The notes under the pieces: generated by a model
Seen by the model: the letters and a program-made list of their open reading frames with translations, nothing else
Databases searched by the model: none
What the model was told of the DNA's origin: nothing
Shown: positions 34,631-43,942 of the stretch, in pieces
How the letters are laid out: each line of letters begins with the position of its first letter
Position numbering within the stretch: the stretch's first letter is position 1
Made by a program: the position numbers and the translations under genes
NCBI RefSeq assembly: GCF_947495325.1
Contig: NZ_CANLYK010000006.1
Coordinates: forward strand, 1 to 64,000
Direction: 5' to 3'
Source of the DNA: an uncultured Allomuricauda sp.
GTDB taxonomy: Bacteria; Bacteroidota; Bacteroidia; Flavobacteriales; Flavobacteriaceae
Length of the DNA stretch: 64,000 nucleotides

Positions 34631-36028
34631 ATGACTTATAAACTAGACACACACTACAAGAAAATCCTGGCCGATACCATTACCCCAGTCAGTGTTTATC
34701 TTAAGATACGGGATAAGTTTCCCAACAGTATCCTATTGGAAAGTAGTGACTACCATGCCAACGACAATAGTTTCTCCTATATCTGTTGCAACCCCATTGC
34801 TTCCATAAAGGTGCAAAATGAAGTTATTACCCAAACCTATCCAGATGGTTCAACGGAGGAATTTTCAATTTCATCCACAACAGATGTAACCGAGGTCATC
34901 CATGATTTTAGTAAGAAGTTTTCGGTCTCCAGCAATGGTTTTAAATTTATAAACAATGGTCTTTTTGGATACATGTCTTATGATGCCGTCCGCTATTTTG
35001 AAGATGTAGAAATTTCATCCAAAGAAAACTCCATTCAAATACCAGATATCTATTATGCGGTATATCAGAACATCATCGCCATAAACCATTTTAAAAATGA
35101 GGCATACCTTTTTGCCCATTGTTTTGAAAGCGAAAGTAATGTTGATGAAATAGCACAATTGTTCAATGTAAGAAATTTTGCATCCTATAATTTTTCAAAA
35201 GAAGGGGAACCAAAATCCAATCTTGAAGATGAAGAATACAAAATGCATGTGGAATTGGCGAAAAAACACTGTCAGCGTGGAGATGTGTTCCAATTGGTTC
35301 TATCCCGAAGGTTCTCACAAGCCTTTAAAGGTGATGAGTTTAATGTATACCGGGCACTGCGCTCCATAAATCCATCACCATATCTATTCTATTTTGACTA
35401 TGGGGATTTTAAGATTTTTGGAAGCTCACCAGAAGCACAGCTCATTGTAAAAGAGGGAAAAGCAGAAATCCATCCCATTGCCGGTACATACAAAAGAACA
35501 GGGAATGATGAACAAGATGCAGAACTGGCAAAAAAATTGGCCCAGGATGATAAAGAAAACAGCGAACATGTAATGCTGGTTGATCTGGCCCGAAACGACC
35601 TCAGCAGAAATGGAAATACCGTAAATGTTGAAACTTATAGAGAGGTACAATACTTTTCCCATGTAATTCACTTGGTATCCAAGGTAACCGGGCAAAAAAT
35701 GAAGGATATTTCCACTATGAAAGTTGTTGCAGATACCTTCCCGGCCGGCACCTTGAGTGGTGCACCCAAACATATGGCCATGCAACTCATTGAAAAGTAT
35801 GAAAAGACGAGTCGTGCTTATTATGGCGGAGCCATTGGATTTATGGATTTCCACGGCAATTTCAACCATGCCATTATGATACGGACGTTTTTGAGCAAAA
35901 ACCATGAATTGCATTATCAGGCAGGAGCAGGTCTTGTTGCTGCATCTGACCCCGAAATGGAATTACAAGAAACCTATAACAAACTAGGTGCTTTGACCAA
36001 AGCATTGGAAATAGCGGAAACAATCTAA
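34631..36028 (+). CDS. trpE: Anthranilate synthase component I
   Basis: Forms anthranilate from chorismate with ammonia from TrpG; 465 residues. The Trp feedback site is suggested by ILLESSD near residue 36. The C-terminal chorismate-binding domain has FQLVLSRRFSQ, GSSPEAQL, HPIAGTYKRTGN and the end motif QAGAGLVAASDPEMELQET. It is the first structural gene after the attenuator; trpG follows after 2 bp. Confidence 0.97.
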   Translation: MTYKLDTHYKKILADTITPVSVYLKIRDKFPNSILLESSDYHANDNSFSYICCNPIASIKVQNEVITQTYPDGSTEEFSISSTTDVTEVIHDFSKKFSVSSNGFKFINNGLFGYMSYDAVRYFEDVEISSKENSIQIPDIYYAVYQNIIAINHFKNEAYLFAHCFESESNVDEIAQLFNVRNFASYNFSKEGEPKSNLEDEEYKMHVELAKKHCQRGDVFQLVLSRRFSQAFKGDEFNVYRALRSINPSPYLFYFDYGDFKIFGSSPEAQLIVKEGKAEIHPIAGTYKRTGNDEQDAELAKKLAQDDKENSEHVMLVDLARNDLSRNGNTVNVETYREVQYFSHVIHLVSKVTGQKMKDISTMKVVADTFPAGTLSGAPKHMAMQLIEKYEKTSRAYYGGAIGFMDFHGNFNHAIMIRTFLSKNHELHYQAGAGLVAASDPEMELQETYNKLGALTKALEIAETI

Positions 36029-36030
36029 GC

Positions 36031-36612
36031 ATGGGAAGAAAGATTTTAATGATTGACAATTACGATAGTTTCACTTATAATTTAGTGCACTATCTGGAGG
36101 ATTTAGATTGCGATGTTACAGTAAAGCGTAATGACCAATTGACTTTGGAGGAGGTTGAAGCTTTTGACGAAATTGTCCTGTCTCCCGGTCCTGGAATTCC
36201 AGATGAAGCGGGATTACTGAAAGAAATTATCAAAACCTATGCGCCCACAAAACGGATTCTTGGGGTCTGTTTGGGTCAACAAGCCATTGGGGAGGTTTTT
36301 GGTGGACAACTGGTAAACCTTGATCAGGTGTATCACGGAATTGCAACAACGATTACAATCACCAAAAAAGACTCCATATTTGAAGGTATGCCAGATAATA
36401 TCCAGGTAGGAAGGTACCATTCTTGGGTTGTCCATCCGGATTTACCGGAAAGCTTAGAAGCAACCTCAGTAGATGAGAACGGACAAATAATGTCCCTGAA
36501 ACACAAAACGTATGATGTTACGGCGGTTCAGTTTCATCCAGAATCCGTTTTGACACCAGAAGGAAAAAAAATGCTAAAAAATTGGTTAGAATATGAAAGA
36601 GACTCTCAATAG
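36031..36612 (+). CDS. trpG: Anthranilate synthase component II (glutamine amidotransferase)
   Basis: A 193-residue class I amidotransferase. The nucleophile Cys is in GVCLGQQAIGE (about 79), with His-Glu in VQFHPESVLTP near the C-terminus. LSPGPGIPDEAG is the oxyanion strand. It overlaps trpD by 20 bp, indicating coupled translation. PabA-type dual use is possible, as no separate pabA is seen in this window. Confidence 0.96.
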   Translation: MGRKILMIDNYDSFTYNLVHYLEDLDCDVTVKRNDQLTLEEVEAFDEIVLSPGPGIPDEAGLLKEIIKTYAPTKRILGVCLGQQAIGEVFGGQLVNLDQVYHGIATTITITKKDSIFEGMPDNIQVGRYHSWVVHPDLPESLEATSVDENGQIMSLKHKTYDVTAVQFHPESVLTPEGKKMLKNWLEYERDSQ

Positions 36613-37585
36613 ACTCATCAATCACGAAATCCTATCAAAAGGCGATGCCAAGCAAATCTTGGTCAACATTGCCAAAGGGGATTACAATACATCTCAGATT
36701 GCCGCCTTTCTGACTGTGTATATGATGCGTAGCATCACCATTGAAGAACTGGAAGGTTTTAGAGATGCGCTTTTAGAACTTTGTTTGGCCGTAGATTTAT
36801 CTGAATACAACCCAATTGATTTGTGTGGTACCGGAGGTGATGGTAAGGATACCTTCAATATATCCACATTAGCATCTTTTGTTACCGCTGGAGCCGGGAT
36901 AAAAGTGACCAAACATGGAAATTACGGTGTTTCTTCTAAATGCGGCAGCAGCAATGTCATGGAGTTTTTGGGCATCAAATTCAGCAATGAAGCTGATTTT
37001 CTTAAGAAATCCATTGATGAAGCAGGAATATGTGTTTTGCATGCTCCCCTATTCCACCCAGCCATGAAAAATGTGGCACCAATCCGAAGGGAACTAGCTG
37101 TGAAAACTTTTTTCAACATGTTGGGACCAATGGTGAATCCGGCATTTCCAAAAAATCAAATGGTAGGCGTGTTCAATTTGGAGTTGGCCAGGATGTATGG
37201 ATATCTCTATCAAAACACGGATAAAAATTTCACCGTGCTTCATGCTTTGGATGGCTATGACGAAATCTCCTTGACGGGAGCTACAAAAACCATCTCAAAA
37301 GATTCCGAAGGCATGTTGACTCCGGCAGATTTTGGAGTAGAAAGCATTTTGCAAGAAGAGATTGTTGGAGGAGAAGATGTAGCGCAATCCGCCCAAATAT
37401 TTCTGGATATTTTAAATGGTAAGGGTACAGAAGCACAAAACAATGTGGTCTGTGCTAACGCCGGAATTGCCATTGCAACCGTTGAAGGCATAACACCAAA
37501 ACAAGGTTTTGAAAAAGCAAAAGAAGCGCTCCTAAGCAAAAAAGGACTGGGGGCTTTAAAAAAATTACAAGAGATAAGTGCATAA
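36593..37585 (+). CDS. trpD: Anthranilate phosphoribosyltransferase
   Basis: Transfers phosphoribosyl from PRPP to anthranilate; 330 residues. The PRPP-binding GTGGDGKDTFNIST, the KHGNYGVSSKCGSSNVMEFLG motif and the DGYDEISLT motif are present. It overlaps the end of trpG and abuts trpC (stop TAA and ATG share a base). Confidence 0.97.
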   Translation: MKETLNRLINHEILSKGDAKQILVNIAKGDYNTSQIAAFLTVYMMRSITIEELEGFRDALLELCLAVDLSEYNPIDLCGTGGDGKDTFNISTLASFVTAGAGIKVTKHGNYGVSSKCGSSNVMEFLGIKFSNEADFLKKSIDEAGICVLHAPLFHPAMKNVAPIRRELAVKTFFNMLGPMVNPAFPKNQMVGVFNLELARMYGYLYQNTDKNFTVLHALDGYDEISLTGATKTISKDSEGMLTPADFGVESILQEEIVGGEDVAQSAQIFLDILNGKGTEAQNNVVCANAGIAIATVEGITPKQGFEKAKEALLSKKGLGALKKLQEISA

Positions 37586-38370
37586 TGAACATCCTTGATA
37601 AAATAGTAGCCGATAAACGCAAAGAGGTCGATATAAAAAAGGCATTGATTCCAGTTTCGCAATTGGAACAAGCTGTTCTTTATAATCGAGACACGGTTTC
37701 TTTAGCTACTTCATTAAGAAATAGCAATTCGGGAATTATTGCGGAGCATAAGCGGCGTTCCCCCTCCAAATCAGTCATCAATCAAAGTTTGAATGTTCAA
37801 GATGTTGCCAAGGGATATGAGGAAGCTGGGGTTTGTGGTATGTCCGTTTTAACCGATGGTAAATATTTTGGCGGATCTTTGGATGATTTGTTGCTGGCTA
37901 GAGCATCCGTAAAAATGCCACTGTTGCGAAAAGAGTTTATCATTGACGAGTACCAAATTGTGGAAGCCAGAGCTCATGGCGCTGATGTAATTCTTCTGAT
38001 AGCTGCCATTTTGAACAAGGATGAAATCAAAAATCTATCAGAAACAGCTAAAGGTTTGGGATTGGATGTGCTTTTGGAAGTTCACAACGAAGAGGAATTG
38101 CATAAATCCATCATGCCAAGTTTGGATATGTTGGGTGTAAACAACAGGAACCTAAAAACTTTTGAGGTGAGTTTGGAAACCAGTAAAAGTCTATCAGCAT
38201 TGATTCCGGATGAATTTGTAAAAATTTCGGAAAGTGGTATAAGCTCCATTGAAGCGATTAAAGATTTAAAACAATATGGCTACCAAGGTTTTCTTATTGG
38301 GGAGAATTTCATGAAAACGGAGAACCCCGGAAAACACGCCACTGAATTTATAAATGAATTAAAACAATGA
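37585..38370 (+). CDS. trpC: Indole-3-glycerol phosphate synthase
   Basis: TIM-barrel enzyme of 261 residues that closes the indole ring. IIAEHKRRSPSKSVI near 49-63 holds the catalytic Lys and Ser, LLRKEFIIDEYQI and LLEVHNEEEL follow, GVNNRNLKTFEV is the Asn motif, and SESGI near the end binds phosphate. It is a monofunctional TrpC: trpF is a separate gene. The palindromic repeat element begins directly after its stop codon. Confidence 0.97.
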   Translation: MNILDKIVADKRKEVDIKKALIPVSQLEQAVLYNRDTVSLATSLRNSNSGIIAEHKRRSPSKSVINQSLNVQDVAKGYEEAGVCGMSVLTDGKYFGGSLDDLLLARASVKMPLLRKEFIIDEYQIVEARAHGADVILLIAAILNKDEIKNLSETAKGLGLDVLLEVHNEEELHKSIMPSLDMLGVNNRNLKTFEVSLETSKSLSALIPDEFVKISESGISSIEAIKDLKQYGYQGFLIGENFMKTENPGKHATEFINELKQ

Positions 38371-38450
38371 TGTCATTTCGAACTGTCAGACTGAGCGCAG
38401 TCGAAGTCAAAGTGAGAAATCTAGATTTCTCCCATTCGGTCGAAATGACA
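38371..38450. repeat. 80-bp palindromic repeat element between trpC and trpF
   Basis: Perfect 11-bp terminal inverted repeats TGTCATTTCGA and TCGAAATGACA bound the element. Inside are a GACTG/CAGTC hairpin with GCGCAGTCGA and the 18-bp palindrome GAGAAATCTAGATTTCTC (38414-38431). It starts right after the trpC TGA. It has no coding content. It shares its ends and its GCAGTCGA core with the element inside trpF. Confidence 0.85.
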
Positions 38451-38461
38451 AAACAAACGCT

Positions 38462-39178
38462 ATGAAACTAAAAGTCTGTGGAATGAAACATAATCCCATT
38501 GAGGTTGCCCAACTGCAACCAGACTACTTGGGCTTTATTTTTTGGGAACCTTCCACACGCTATTTTGATGGTGATATGCCGGATTTACCAAAATCCATAA
38601 AGAAAATAGGTGTCTTTGTAGATGCTACAATTGAAGATGTCCTCCAAAAAGTTGAAAAATATAATCTTGATGGGGTGCAGTTGCATGGAAAGGAAAGTCC
38701 TGAATTTTGTCGCGACTTAAAAGAAAACTTTCTGTCATTTCGAGCACAGTCGAGAAAAAGGAAAGTTGATGATTCAATTGAGGTCTCGACTGCGCTCGAC
38801 CTGACAGGATTGGAAGTCATCAAAGTATTTTCCATTAAAGATGAATTTGATTTTTCGGTCCTTAAGCTCTACGAAGCATCTTGCGATTATTTTCTATTCG
38901 ATACCAAAGGGAAGCTTCCTGGTGGCAATGGATATACTTTTGATTGGTCTGTGTTGAATAACTACCCGTCAACAAAACCATTTTTCCTGAGTGGTGGAAT
39001 CGGATTGGAAACGGCTTCCGAACTTCAAGCATTTTTGAAAAGTCCAGCATCAAAAAAATGCCATGCCATAGATGTGAATAGTCGATTTGAAATACAACCT
39101 GGGTTAAAAAACAGTGAAGAGTTAAAAGAATTTAAGAGGTTGCTCACCAGCAACTTTGAACCAAATACTGACAACTAA
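38462..39178 (+). CDS. trpF: Phosphoribosylanthranilate isomerase with an in-frame repeat insertion
   Basis: TIM-barrel isomerase of the Trp pathway. The product is 238 residues; TrpF proteins usually have about 200-215. The catalytic Cys (LKVCGM, residue 5) and Asp (YFLFDTKG) are present, and the phosphate loop SGGIG is intact. Residues about 91-115 ([12 protein letters not shown] then [10 protein letters not shown]) are unlike any TrpF and are encoded by a palindromic element. They fall in a linker between [17 protein letters not shown] and LEVIKVFS, where a surface loop is expected, so activity is probably kept. It overlaps trpB by 1 bp. Confidence 0.95.
   Translation: MKLKVCGMKHNPIEVAQLQPDYLGFIFWEPSTRYFDGDMPDLPKSIKKIGVFVDATIEDVLQKVEKYNLDGVQLHGKESPEFCRDLKENFLSFRAQSRKRKVDDSIEVSTALDLTGLEVIKVFSIKDEFDFSVLKLYEASCDYFLFDTKGKLPGGNGYTFDWSVLNNYPSTKPFFLSGGIGLETASELQAFLKSPASKKCHAIDVNSRFEIQPGLKNSEELKEFKRLLTSNFEPNTDN
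38732..38807. repeat. 76-bp palindromic element inside the trpF reading frame
   Basis: Left arm CTGTCATTTCGAGCACAGTCGAGA (24 nt) and right arm TCTCGACTGCGCTCGACCTGACAG are inverted repeats with three mismatches around a 28-nt centre. It starts on a codon boundary (38732 is 270 nt after the ATG) and keeps the frame. It shares TGTCATTTCGA and the GCAGTCGA core with the element at 38371. Confidence 0.88.
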
Positions 39179-40359
39179 TGAGTTATCACGTTAATGAAAA
39201 AGGATATTACGGAGAATTTGGAGGGGCTTTCATTCCAGAAATGCTTTATCCAAATACGGAAGAGCTCCGTCAAAATTACATCCGCATAATGGAAGAACCT
39301 TCATTTAAAGAAGAGTTCGATCAATTACTTAAGGATTATGTTGGGCGTCCTACCCCACTCTATTTTGCAGAAAGATTATCGAAACAATATCAAACCAAAA
39401 TCTATCTAAAACGGGAAGATTTATGCCATACTGGTGCCCACAAGGTCAATAATACGATTGGGCAAATCCTTATGGCAAAAAAACTGGGCAAAAACAGAAT
39501 TATTGCAGAAACTGGGGCTGGCCAACACGGGGTTGCAACGGCAACCGTTTGTGCTTTGGCCGGAATTGAATGTGTGGTCTATATGGGTGAAATCGATATT
39601 GCGCGTCAAGCCCCAAATGTTGCCCGAATGAAAATGTTGGGTGCAGAAGTACGCCCGGCATTATCCGGAAGTAGAACCTTAAAAGATGCCACAAATGAGG
39701 CCATCCGTGATTGGATCAACAATCCTGTGGATACGCATTACATTATTGGTTCGGTTGTTGGCCCTCATCCCTATCCGGATATGGTTGCACGGTTCCAATC
39801 CGTAATTTCGGAGGAAATCAAAACGCAATTGTTGGAAAAAGAAGGTGTTGAAAATCCAGATTATGTAGTTGCATGTGTAGGTGGAGGAAGTAACGCTGCC
39901 GGAGCTTTTTATCATTATTTGGATATTCCAGATATTGGAATAATCGCGGTAGAAGCTGCGGGAAAAGGTATCGATACAGGTGAAAGTGCAGCAACCTCAG
40001 CTTTAGGAAAAATAGGGGTTATTCACGGTAGTAAAACGCTGTTAATGCAAACCAATGATGGTCAAATCACAGAACCTTATTCCATTTCGGCAGGATTGGA
40101 TTACCCTGGTGTTGGACCAATGCATGCCCATTTGTTTCAATCCGGTAGGGCAGAATTTATCTCGATTACGGATGATGAAGCCATGATGGCAGGATTGGCA
40201 TTAAGCAAACTGGAAGGTATTATTCCCGCCATAGAATCATCACATGCATTTGCCATTTTAGAACATAAAAAATTCAACCCATCAGATATTGTAGTCATTA
40301 ACCTTTCTGGAAGGGGCGATAAAGATTTACAAAACTATATTGACTATTTCAAGCTATGA
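39178..40359 (+). CDS. trpB: Tryptophan synthase beta chain
   Basis: PLP enzyme that joins indole and serine; 393 residues. The Lys Schiff base is in [15 protein letters not shown], the GVATATVCA loop and GGGSNAAG phosphate cup are present, and the chain ends in [14 protein letters not shown]. It is the common TrpB1 form. Its start overlaps the trpF stop and its stop overlaps the trpA start. Confidence 0.98.
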   Translation: MSYHVNEKGYYGEFGGAFIPEMLYPNTEELRQNYIRIMEEPSFKEEFDQLLKDYVGRPTPLYFAERLSKQYQTKIYLKREDLCHTGAHKVNNTIGQILMAKKLGKNRIIAETGAGQHGVATATVCALAGIECVVYMGEIDIARQAPNVARMKMLGAEVRPALSGSRTLKDATNEAIRDWINNPVDTHYIIGSVVGPHPYPDMVARFQSVISEEIKTQLLEKEGVENPDYVVACVGGGSNAAGAFYHYLDIPDIGIIAVEAAGKGIDTGESAATSALGKIGVIHGSKTLLMQTNDGQITEPYSISAGLDYPGVGPMHAHLFQSGRAEFISITDDEAMMAGLALSKLEGIIPAIESSHAFAILEHKKFNPSDIVVINLSGRGDKDLQNYIDYFKL

Positions 40360-41117
40360 ATAGAATCAACCAAAAACTAAAAGAGGACAAAAAACTCCTC
40401 TCCATTTACTTTACGGCTGGTTATCCCAACTTAAATGATACCGCCGGAATAATTCAAGACCTTGAAAAGCAAGGTGTTGATATGATTGAGATTGGATTGC
40501 CTTTTAGTGATCCCTTGGCAGATGGACCAACTATACAGGAAAGTTCAACAGCTGCTTTAAAAAATGGTATGCATACGGAATTGCTGTTTGAGCAGCTTGG
40601 AGATATTAGAAAAACCGTTTCCATTCCGCTGATCATGATGGGCTATTTTAATCCTGTTTTGCAATATGGGGTGGAAGCCTTTTGTAAGCGATGTCAAGAA
40701 ATTGGCATTGACGGGATTATTTTGCCCGATTTACCCTTGGATGTCTTTCAGAAAGACTACGAGGCTATTTTTAGAAAATATGGCCTCATCAATGTTTTTT
40801 TGATAACACCCCAAACAAGTGAAGCTCGTATTCGTGAAATTGATGCAGCTTCTGACGGTTTCATCTATATGGTAAGTTCTGCCAGTACCACAGGCGCAAA
40901 AGCAGGTTTTGGAGAAGAAACAGAGGCCTATTTTGATAGAATAAAGAGCATGAACCTACAAAACCCTCAAATTGTTGGCTTTGGCATCAGTAATTCTGAT
41001 ACCTTTAAGCAGGCCACCCAGAAAACAAAAGGTGCTATTATTGGCTCCGCTTTTATAAAGCATTTGACTCAAAATGGAGTTGAAAAAATTGAAGGGTTTG
41101 TAAGGGGAATTCGCTAA
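40356..41117 (+). CDS. trpA: Tryptophan synthase alpha chain
   Basis: Cleaves indole-3-glycerol phosphate to indole; 253 residues. The catalytic Glu is in [19 protein letters not shown] and the Asp in [12 protein letters not shown]. The phosphate site is GFGISNSDT. It is the last gene of trpEGDCFBA; the unrelated M20 peptidase follows after 21 bp. Confidence 0.97.
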   Translation: MNRINQKLKEDKKLLSIYFTAGYPNLNDTAGIIQDLEKQGVDMIEIGLPFSDPLADGPTIQESSTAALKNGMHTELLFEQLGDIRKTVSIPLIMMGYFNPVLQYGVEAFCKRCQEIGIDGIILPDLPLDVFQKDYEAIFRKYGLINVFLITPQTSEARIREIDAASDGFIYMVSSASTTGAKAGFGEETEAYFDRIKSMNLQNPQIVGFGISNSDTFKQATQKTKGAIIGSAFIKHLTQNGVEKIEGFVRGIR

Positions 41118-41138
41118 ATTGAACTCAAAATCAATTCA

Positions 41139-42644
41139 ATGTTCACAATCAAAAGACTTGTATTTCTTTTTGCTTTAACCTCCTGTTTTTCAGCTTTTTC
41201 CCAAGATTCAATTGCTCTAAAATCCAAGGTTGTCGATGCGATAAACGAACTGAGAGACTTTGTTTCCATTCCCAATGATGCTTTGAATGCAGATGATATT
41301 GATGATAACATTCTTTGGCTGAAAAAGAAATTTGGAGAGCGAGGGTTTAATACCACGGAATTGGAAACGGAGAACCTGCCGCTCTTTTTTGCTGCACTGC
41401 CCATGGTTGATGATAAACCTACCATGCTCATTTATATGCATTTTGATGGCCAATCCGTAGATCCTTCCAAATGGAATCAACCCAATCCCTACAAAACTGT
41501 TTTAAAAAAACCAGTTGATGATGGCTTTGAAACCATTCCTTTTGATACTTTGGATGTAGAATTAGAGTACAACTACAGATTGTTTGGCCGTTCCACCTCT
41601 GATGACAAGGGTCCAATTGTAATGTTTTTAAACGCAATTGATTTGCTTAAAAAAGATAACCAAGAGATTCCTTTCAACATCAAGGTTATTTTGGATGGAG
41701 AAGAAGAAAAAGGTAGCAAACCGCTTCCACAGGCTGTAAAACAATATCGAGAATTATTGGAAGCTGATTTTTTGGTAATTGCGGATGGCCCAGTACATGC
41801 TTCCGAGAACCCTACGGTTGTTTATGGTTGTCGTGGGATTACTTCCATGACCTTAACGACCTATGGTCCAATTAAACCTCAACATAGCGGGCATTATGGC
41901 AATTATGCTCCAAATCCGGGATTTCAGCTTTCACAATTATTGGCTAGCATGAAAGATTCTGAGGGTCGCGTGGTTATTAAAGGATACTATGATGGTATTT
42001 CTTTGGATGACACGGTGCAAGAAGTTTTAAAAAGTGTGCCAGATGATGATTCTGCTATTGCGGAAAAACTTCAATTCAAATCTCCAGAAAAAGTGGGAGC
42101 GTTTTATCAAGAAGCTTTGCAGTACCCTTCTTTAAATATAAGAGGATTGGGTTCTGGCTGGATTGGCGCCAAAAAAAGAACCATTGTACCCGAAAGCGCA
42201 ACTGCTGAATTAGATTTACGATTAGTACCTGAAACCGATGGCACACGATTGAAAAACCTAGTCAAAACCCATATATCCAAGCAAGGATACCATGTTATTG
42301 ACCATGTACCTTCTAAAGAAGAAAGATTGACCCATGACAAAATTGTTACTGTTATGGAGAGTGGGGTTACCGATGCGTTTAGAACCAATTTAGACAATCC
42401 CTATGGAAAATTTTTGGTTGAGACACTACAAACCGCTTTTGACACGAATGTTGTACAAATCCGAATTATGGGGGGCACAGTTCCCATTGCACCCTTTATC
42501 AATGAATTAAAGGTTCCAGCTTTTATTGTTCCAATGGTAAACCCGGATAACAATCAGCATAGTCCCAATGAAAATCTTAAGATTGGGCAATTGGCGTATG
42601 GAATTAAAACCTTTTACAACTTATTTTCAACTTCATTGGATTAA
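41139..42644 (+). CDS. Exported M20/M25/M40 family metallopeptidase
   Basis: A 501-residue zinc hydrolase with a signal peptide (MFTIKRLVFLFALTSCFSAFS). The metal site is suggested by MHFDGQSVD (His), SDDKGPIV (Asp), DGEEEKGS (Glu) and the C-terminal HSPNENLKIGQ. The dimerisation domain lies between. Substrate unknown (dipeptidase, carboxypeptidase or deacylase). It lies 21 bp after trpA without a terminator, so read-through is possible. Confidence 0.9.
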   Translation: MFTIKRLVFLFALTSCFSAFSQDSIALKSKVVDAINELRDFVSIPNDALNADDIDDNILWLKKKFGERGFNTTELETENLPLFFAALPMVDDKPTMLIYMHFDGQSVDPSKWNQPNPYKTVLKKPVDDGFETIPFDTLDVELEYNYRLFGRSTSDDKGPIVMFLNAIDLLKKDNQEIPFNIKVILDGEEEKGSKPLPQAVKQYRELLEADFLVIADGPVHASENPTVVYGCRGITSMTLTTYGPIKPQHSGHYGNYAPNPGFQLSQLLASMKDSEGRVVIKGYYDGISLDDTVQEVLKSVPDDDSAIAEKLQFKSPEKVGAFYQEALQYPSLNIRGLGSGWIGAKKRTIVPESATAELDLRLVPETDGTRLKNLVKTHISKQGYHVIDHVPSKEERLTHDKIVTVMESGVTDAFRTNLDNPYGKFLVETLQTAFDTNVVQIRIMGGTVPIAPFINELKVPAFIVPMVNPDNNQHSPNENLKIGQLAYGIKTFYNLFSTSLD

Positions 42645-42753
42645 ACTTGTCCATAAAAAGCAATTAACATCGATAAGCAAAATCTTGTTTTTGGGTAAAA
42701 TCAACTAAATCGTAACTTCATCGAAATAAAGCTGCGGTATATCTCTATTTTGG

Positions 42754-42783
42754 TTTGAAAACATGTAGGTAAATATAACTTTG
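42754..42783 (+). promoter_or_regulatory. Response-regulator promoter
   Basis: TTTG (42754-42757), 18 nt, TAACTTTG (42776-42783) fits the consensus. The expected start near 42790 is at the edge of an inverted repeat that surrounds the -7 element. Confidence 0.75.
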
Positions 42784-42802
42784 ATGTAAATATTTAACCT
42801 AC
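42765..42802. repeat. Inverted repeat around the response-regulator -7 element
   Basis: GTAGGTAAATAT (42765-42776) and ATATTTAACCTAC (42790-42802) are complementary over 12 bp with one bulged A. The 13-nt centre holds most of TAACTTTG. It may be an operator. Confidence 0.6.
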
Positions 42803-42807
42803 TTATT

Positions 42808-43233
42808 ATGAGATACAAGACAATTGTAATAGATGATTCTTCCATACAGCGATTGGCAACCTCTACTTTGGTCAAGAACCACCCAAATCTTGAATTAGTT
42901 GGCTCCTACGCAAACCCTTATCAAGCCATAAAGGCAATTTATGATCAAAAAGTTGATGTTGTTTTCCTTGATGTATTAATGGAAGATGTAACTGCATTTG
43001 AGCTATTGGATAGCATAGAAATCAACGCTGCGATTGTATTGAATTCAACCTGGGAAAATTTTGCTGAAAGAGCATTTGATTATGGGATCAATGATTTTTT
43101 GATGAAGCCTATGCCCAAAAAGAGATTTGATATTGCGGTGGGAAAAATAATCCAACAAATTAAACGTAAAGAAGTAAAACAACCCAAAACCTTCACATTT
43201 TCTGAATTGCTTTCCAATTTTAATCTTAATTAG
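42808..43233 (+). CDS. Stand-alone response regulator receiver protein
   Basis: A 141-residue protein with a single REC domain: TIVIDDSSIQRLA at the start, the phosphoacceptor Asp in VVFLDVLMEDV (about 56), and the Lys in DFLMKPMPKKR (about 98). The last 25 residues are basic and not a known output domain. No histidine kinase is adjacent, so the partner is unknown. It ends 4 bp into the convergent UDG-like gene. Confidence 0.85.
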   Translation: MRYKTIVIDDSSIQRLATSTLVKNHPNLELVGSYANPYQAIKAIYDQKVDVVFLDVLMEDVTAFELLDSIEINAAIVLNSTWENFAERAFDYGINDFLMKPMPKKRFDIAVGKIIQQIKRKEVKQPKTFTFSELLSNFNLN

Positions 43234-43895
43234 AAAAACTCACGATACTGTAGTACCCTAAAATCGAAAGTGTTAAATTTAGGGTTCTTGTTTTTAAGGT
43301 CTTTATAGCTTTGTAAGCTGCCAATTGCCCTATTAGCGGCTCCCGAAGGTGCTGTTAAGGAAACTGTTTGCACCGTACGATTATTTATTTGAACCTTGTG
43401 TACTCGTGGTACCTCACCAGAAACCACTTCCAATTGTAATCCATTTTCCTTCAATTGCCTTCTAAAAAAATACTCTGGACCATTTTTACTATTTCCTCCG
43501 GTAAATAGCAATGTGTCCACATTTGGATACTTTTTTAAGTACCCAATTAGATTTCTGAGTTTTGGGTTTTGCATTCCCAAATCAGACGCATCCACTTTTT
43601 GCCGTTCCGCACTAGCTACAATATCACAGATTCCTATTCTTCTTCGAAGCAAAAATTTTTTACGTTGTTCGATTGCTTCAGGTATGGTCTCAAATACAAG
43701 GTCCAAATCAAAAATCCGGTCCAAAATTCGCCATAATTGTCCATCCCTACTCCCATAACAAAAGTTTACATCACCTTCTTTTAAATTGCCTACAGTAAAT
43801 CTAGGTGGAGGTAAGGTTCCCACGATTAATTTTGTTGCCTCAGGAAAAAGGAATGGTGGGTAGGGATGCGTATGAATAAATGGTTTTGAGGCCAA
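43230..43895 (-). CDS. Uracil-DNA glycosylase superfamily protein
   Basis: A 221-residue protein with UDG-fold marks: KLIVGTLPPPRF near the N-terminus (motif I type), the GICDIV strand, LLFTGGNSKNGPEYF, and SLTAPSGAANRAIG as the motif II-like loop. It is nearest to the less studied MUG/UDG-like group often annotated in Bacteroidota. Base preference and activity are not known. It overlaps the 3' end of the response-regulator gene by 4 bp. Confidence 0.72.
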   Translation of the reverse strand: MASKPFIHTHPYPPFLFPEATKLIVGTLPPPRFTVGNLKEGDVNFCYGSRDGQLWRILDRIFDLDLVFETIPEAIEQRKKFLLRRRIGICDIVASAERQKVDASDLGMQNPKLRNLIGYLKKYPNVDTLLFTGGNSKNGPEYFFRRQLKENGLQLEVVSGEVPRVHKVQINNRTVQTVSLTAPSGAANRAIGSLQSYKDLKNKNPKFNTFDFRVLQYREFF

Positions 43896-43942
43896 GATGT
43901 AAAATTGGTGTTAATCAACGTTCAAACTTAAGCCTTAAATTT

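Noticed and set aside
35426-35914. 162-aa minus ORF opposite trpE
   Set aside because: Shadow frame of trpE, which is certain; no motif.
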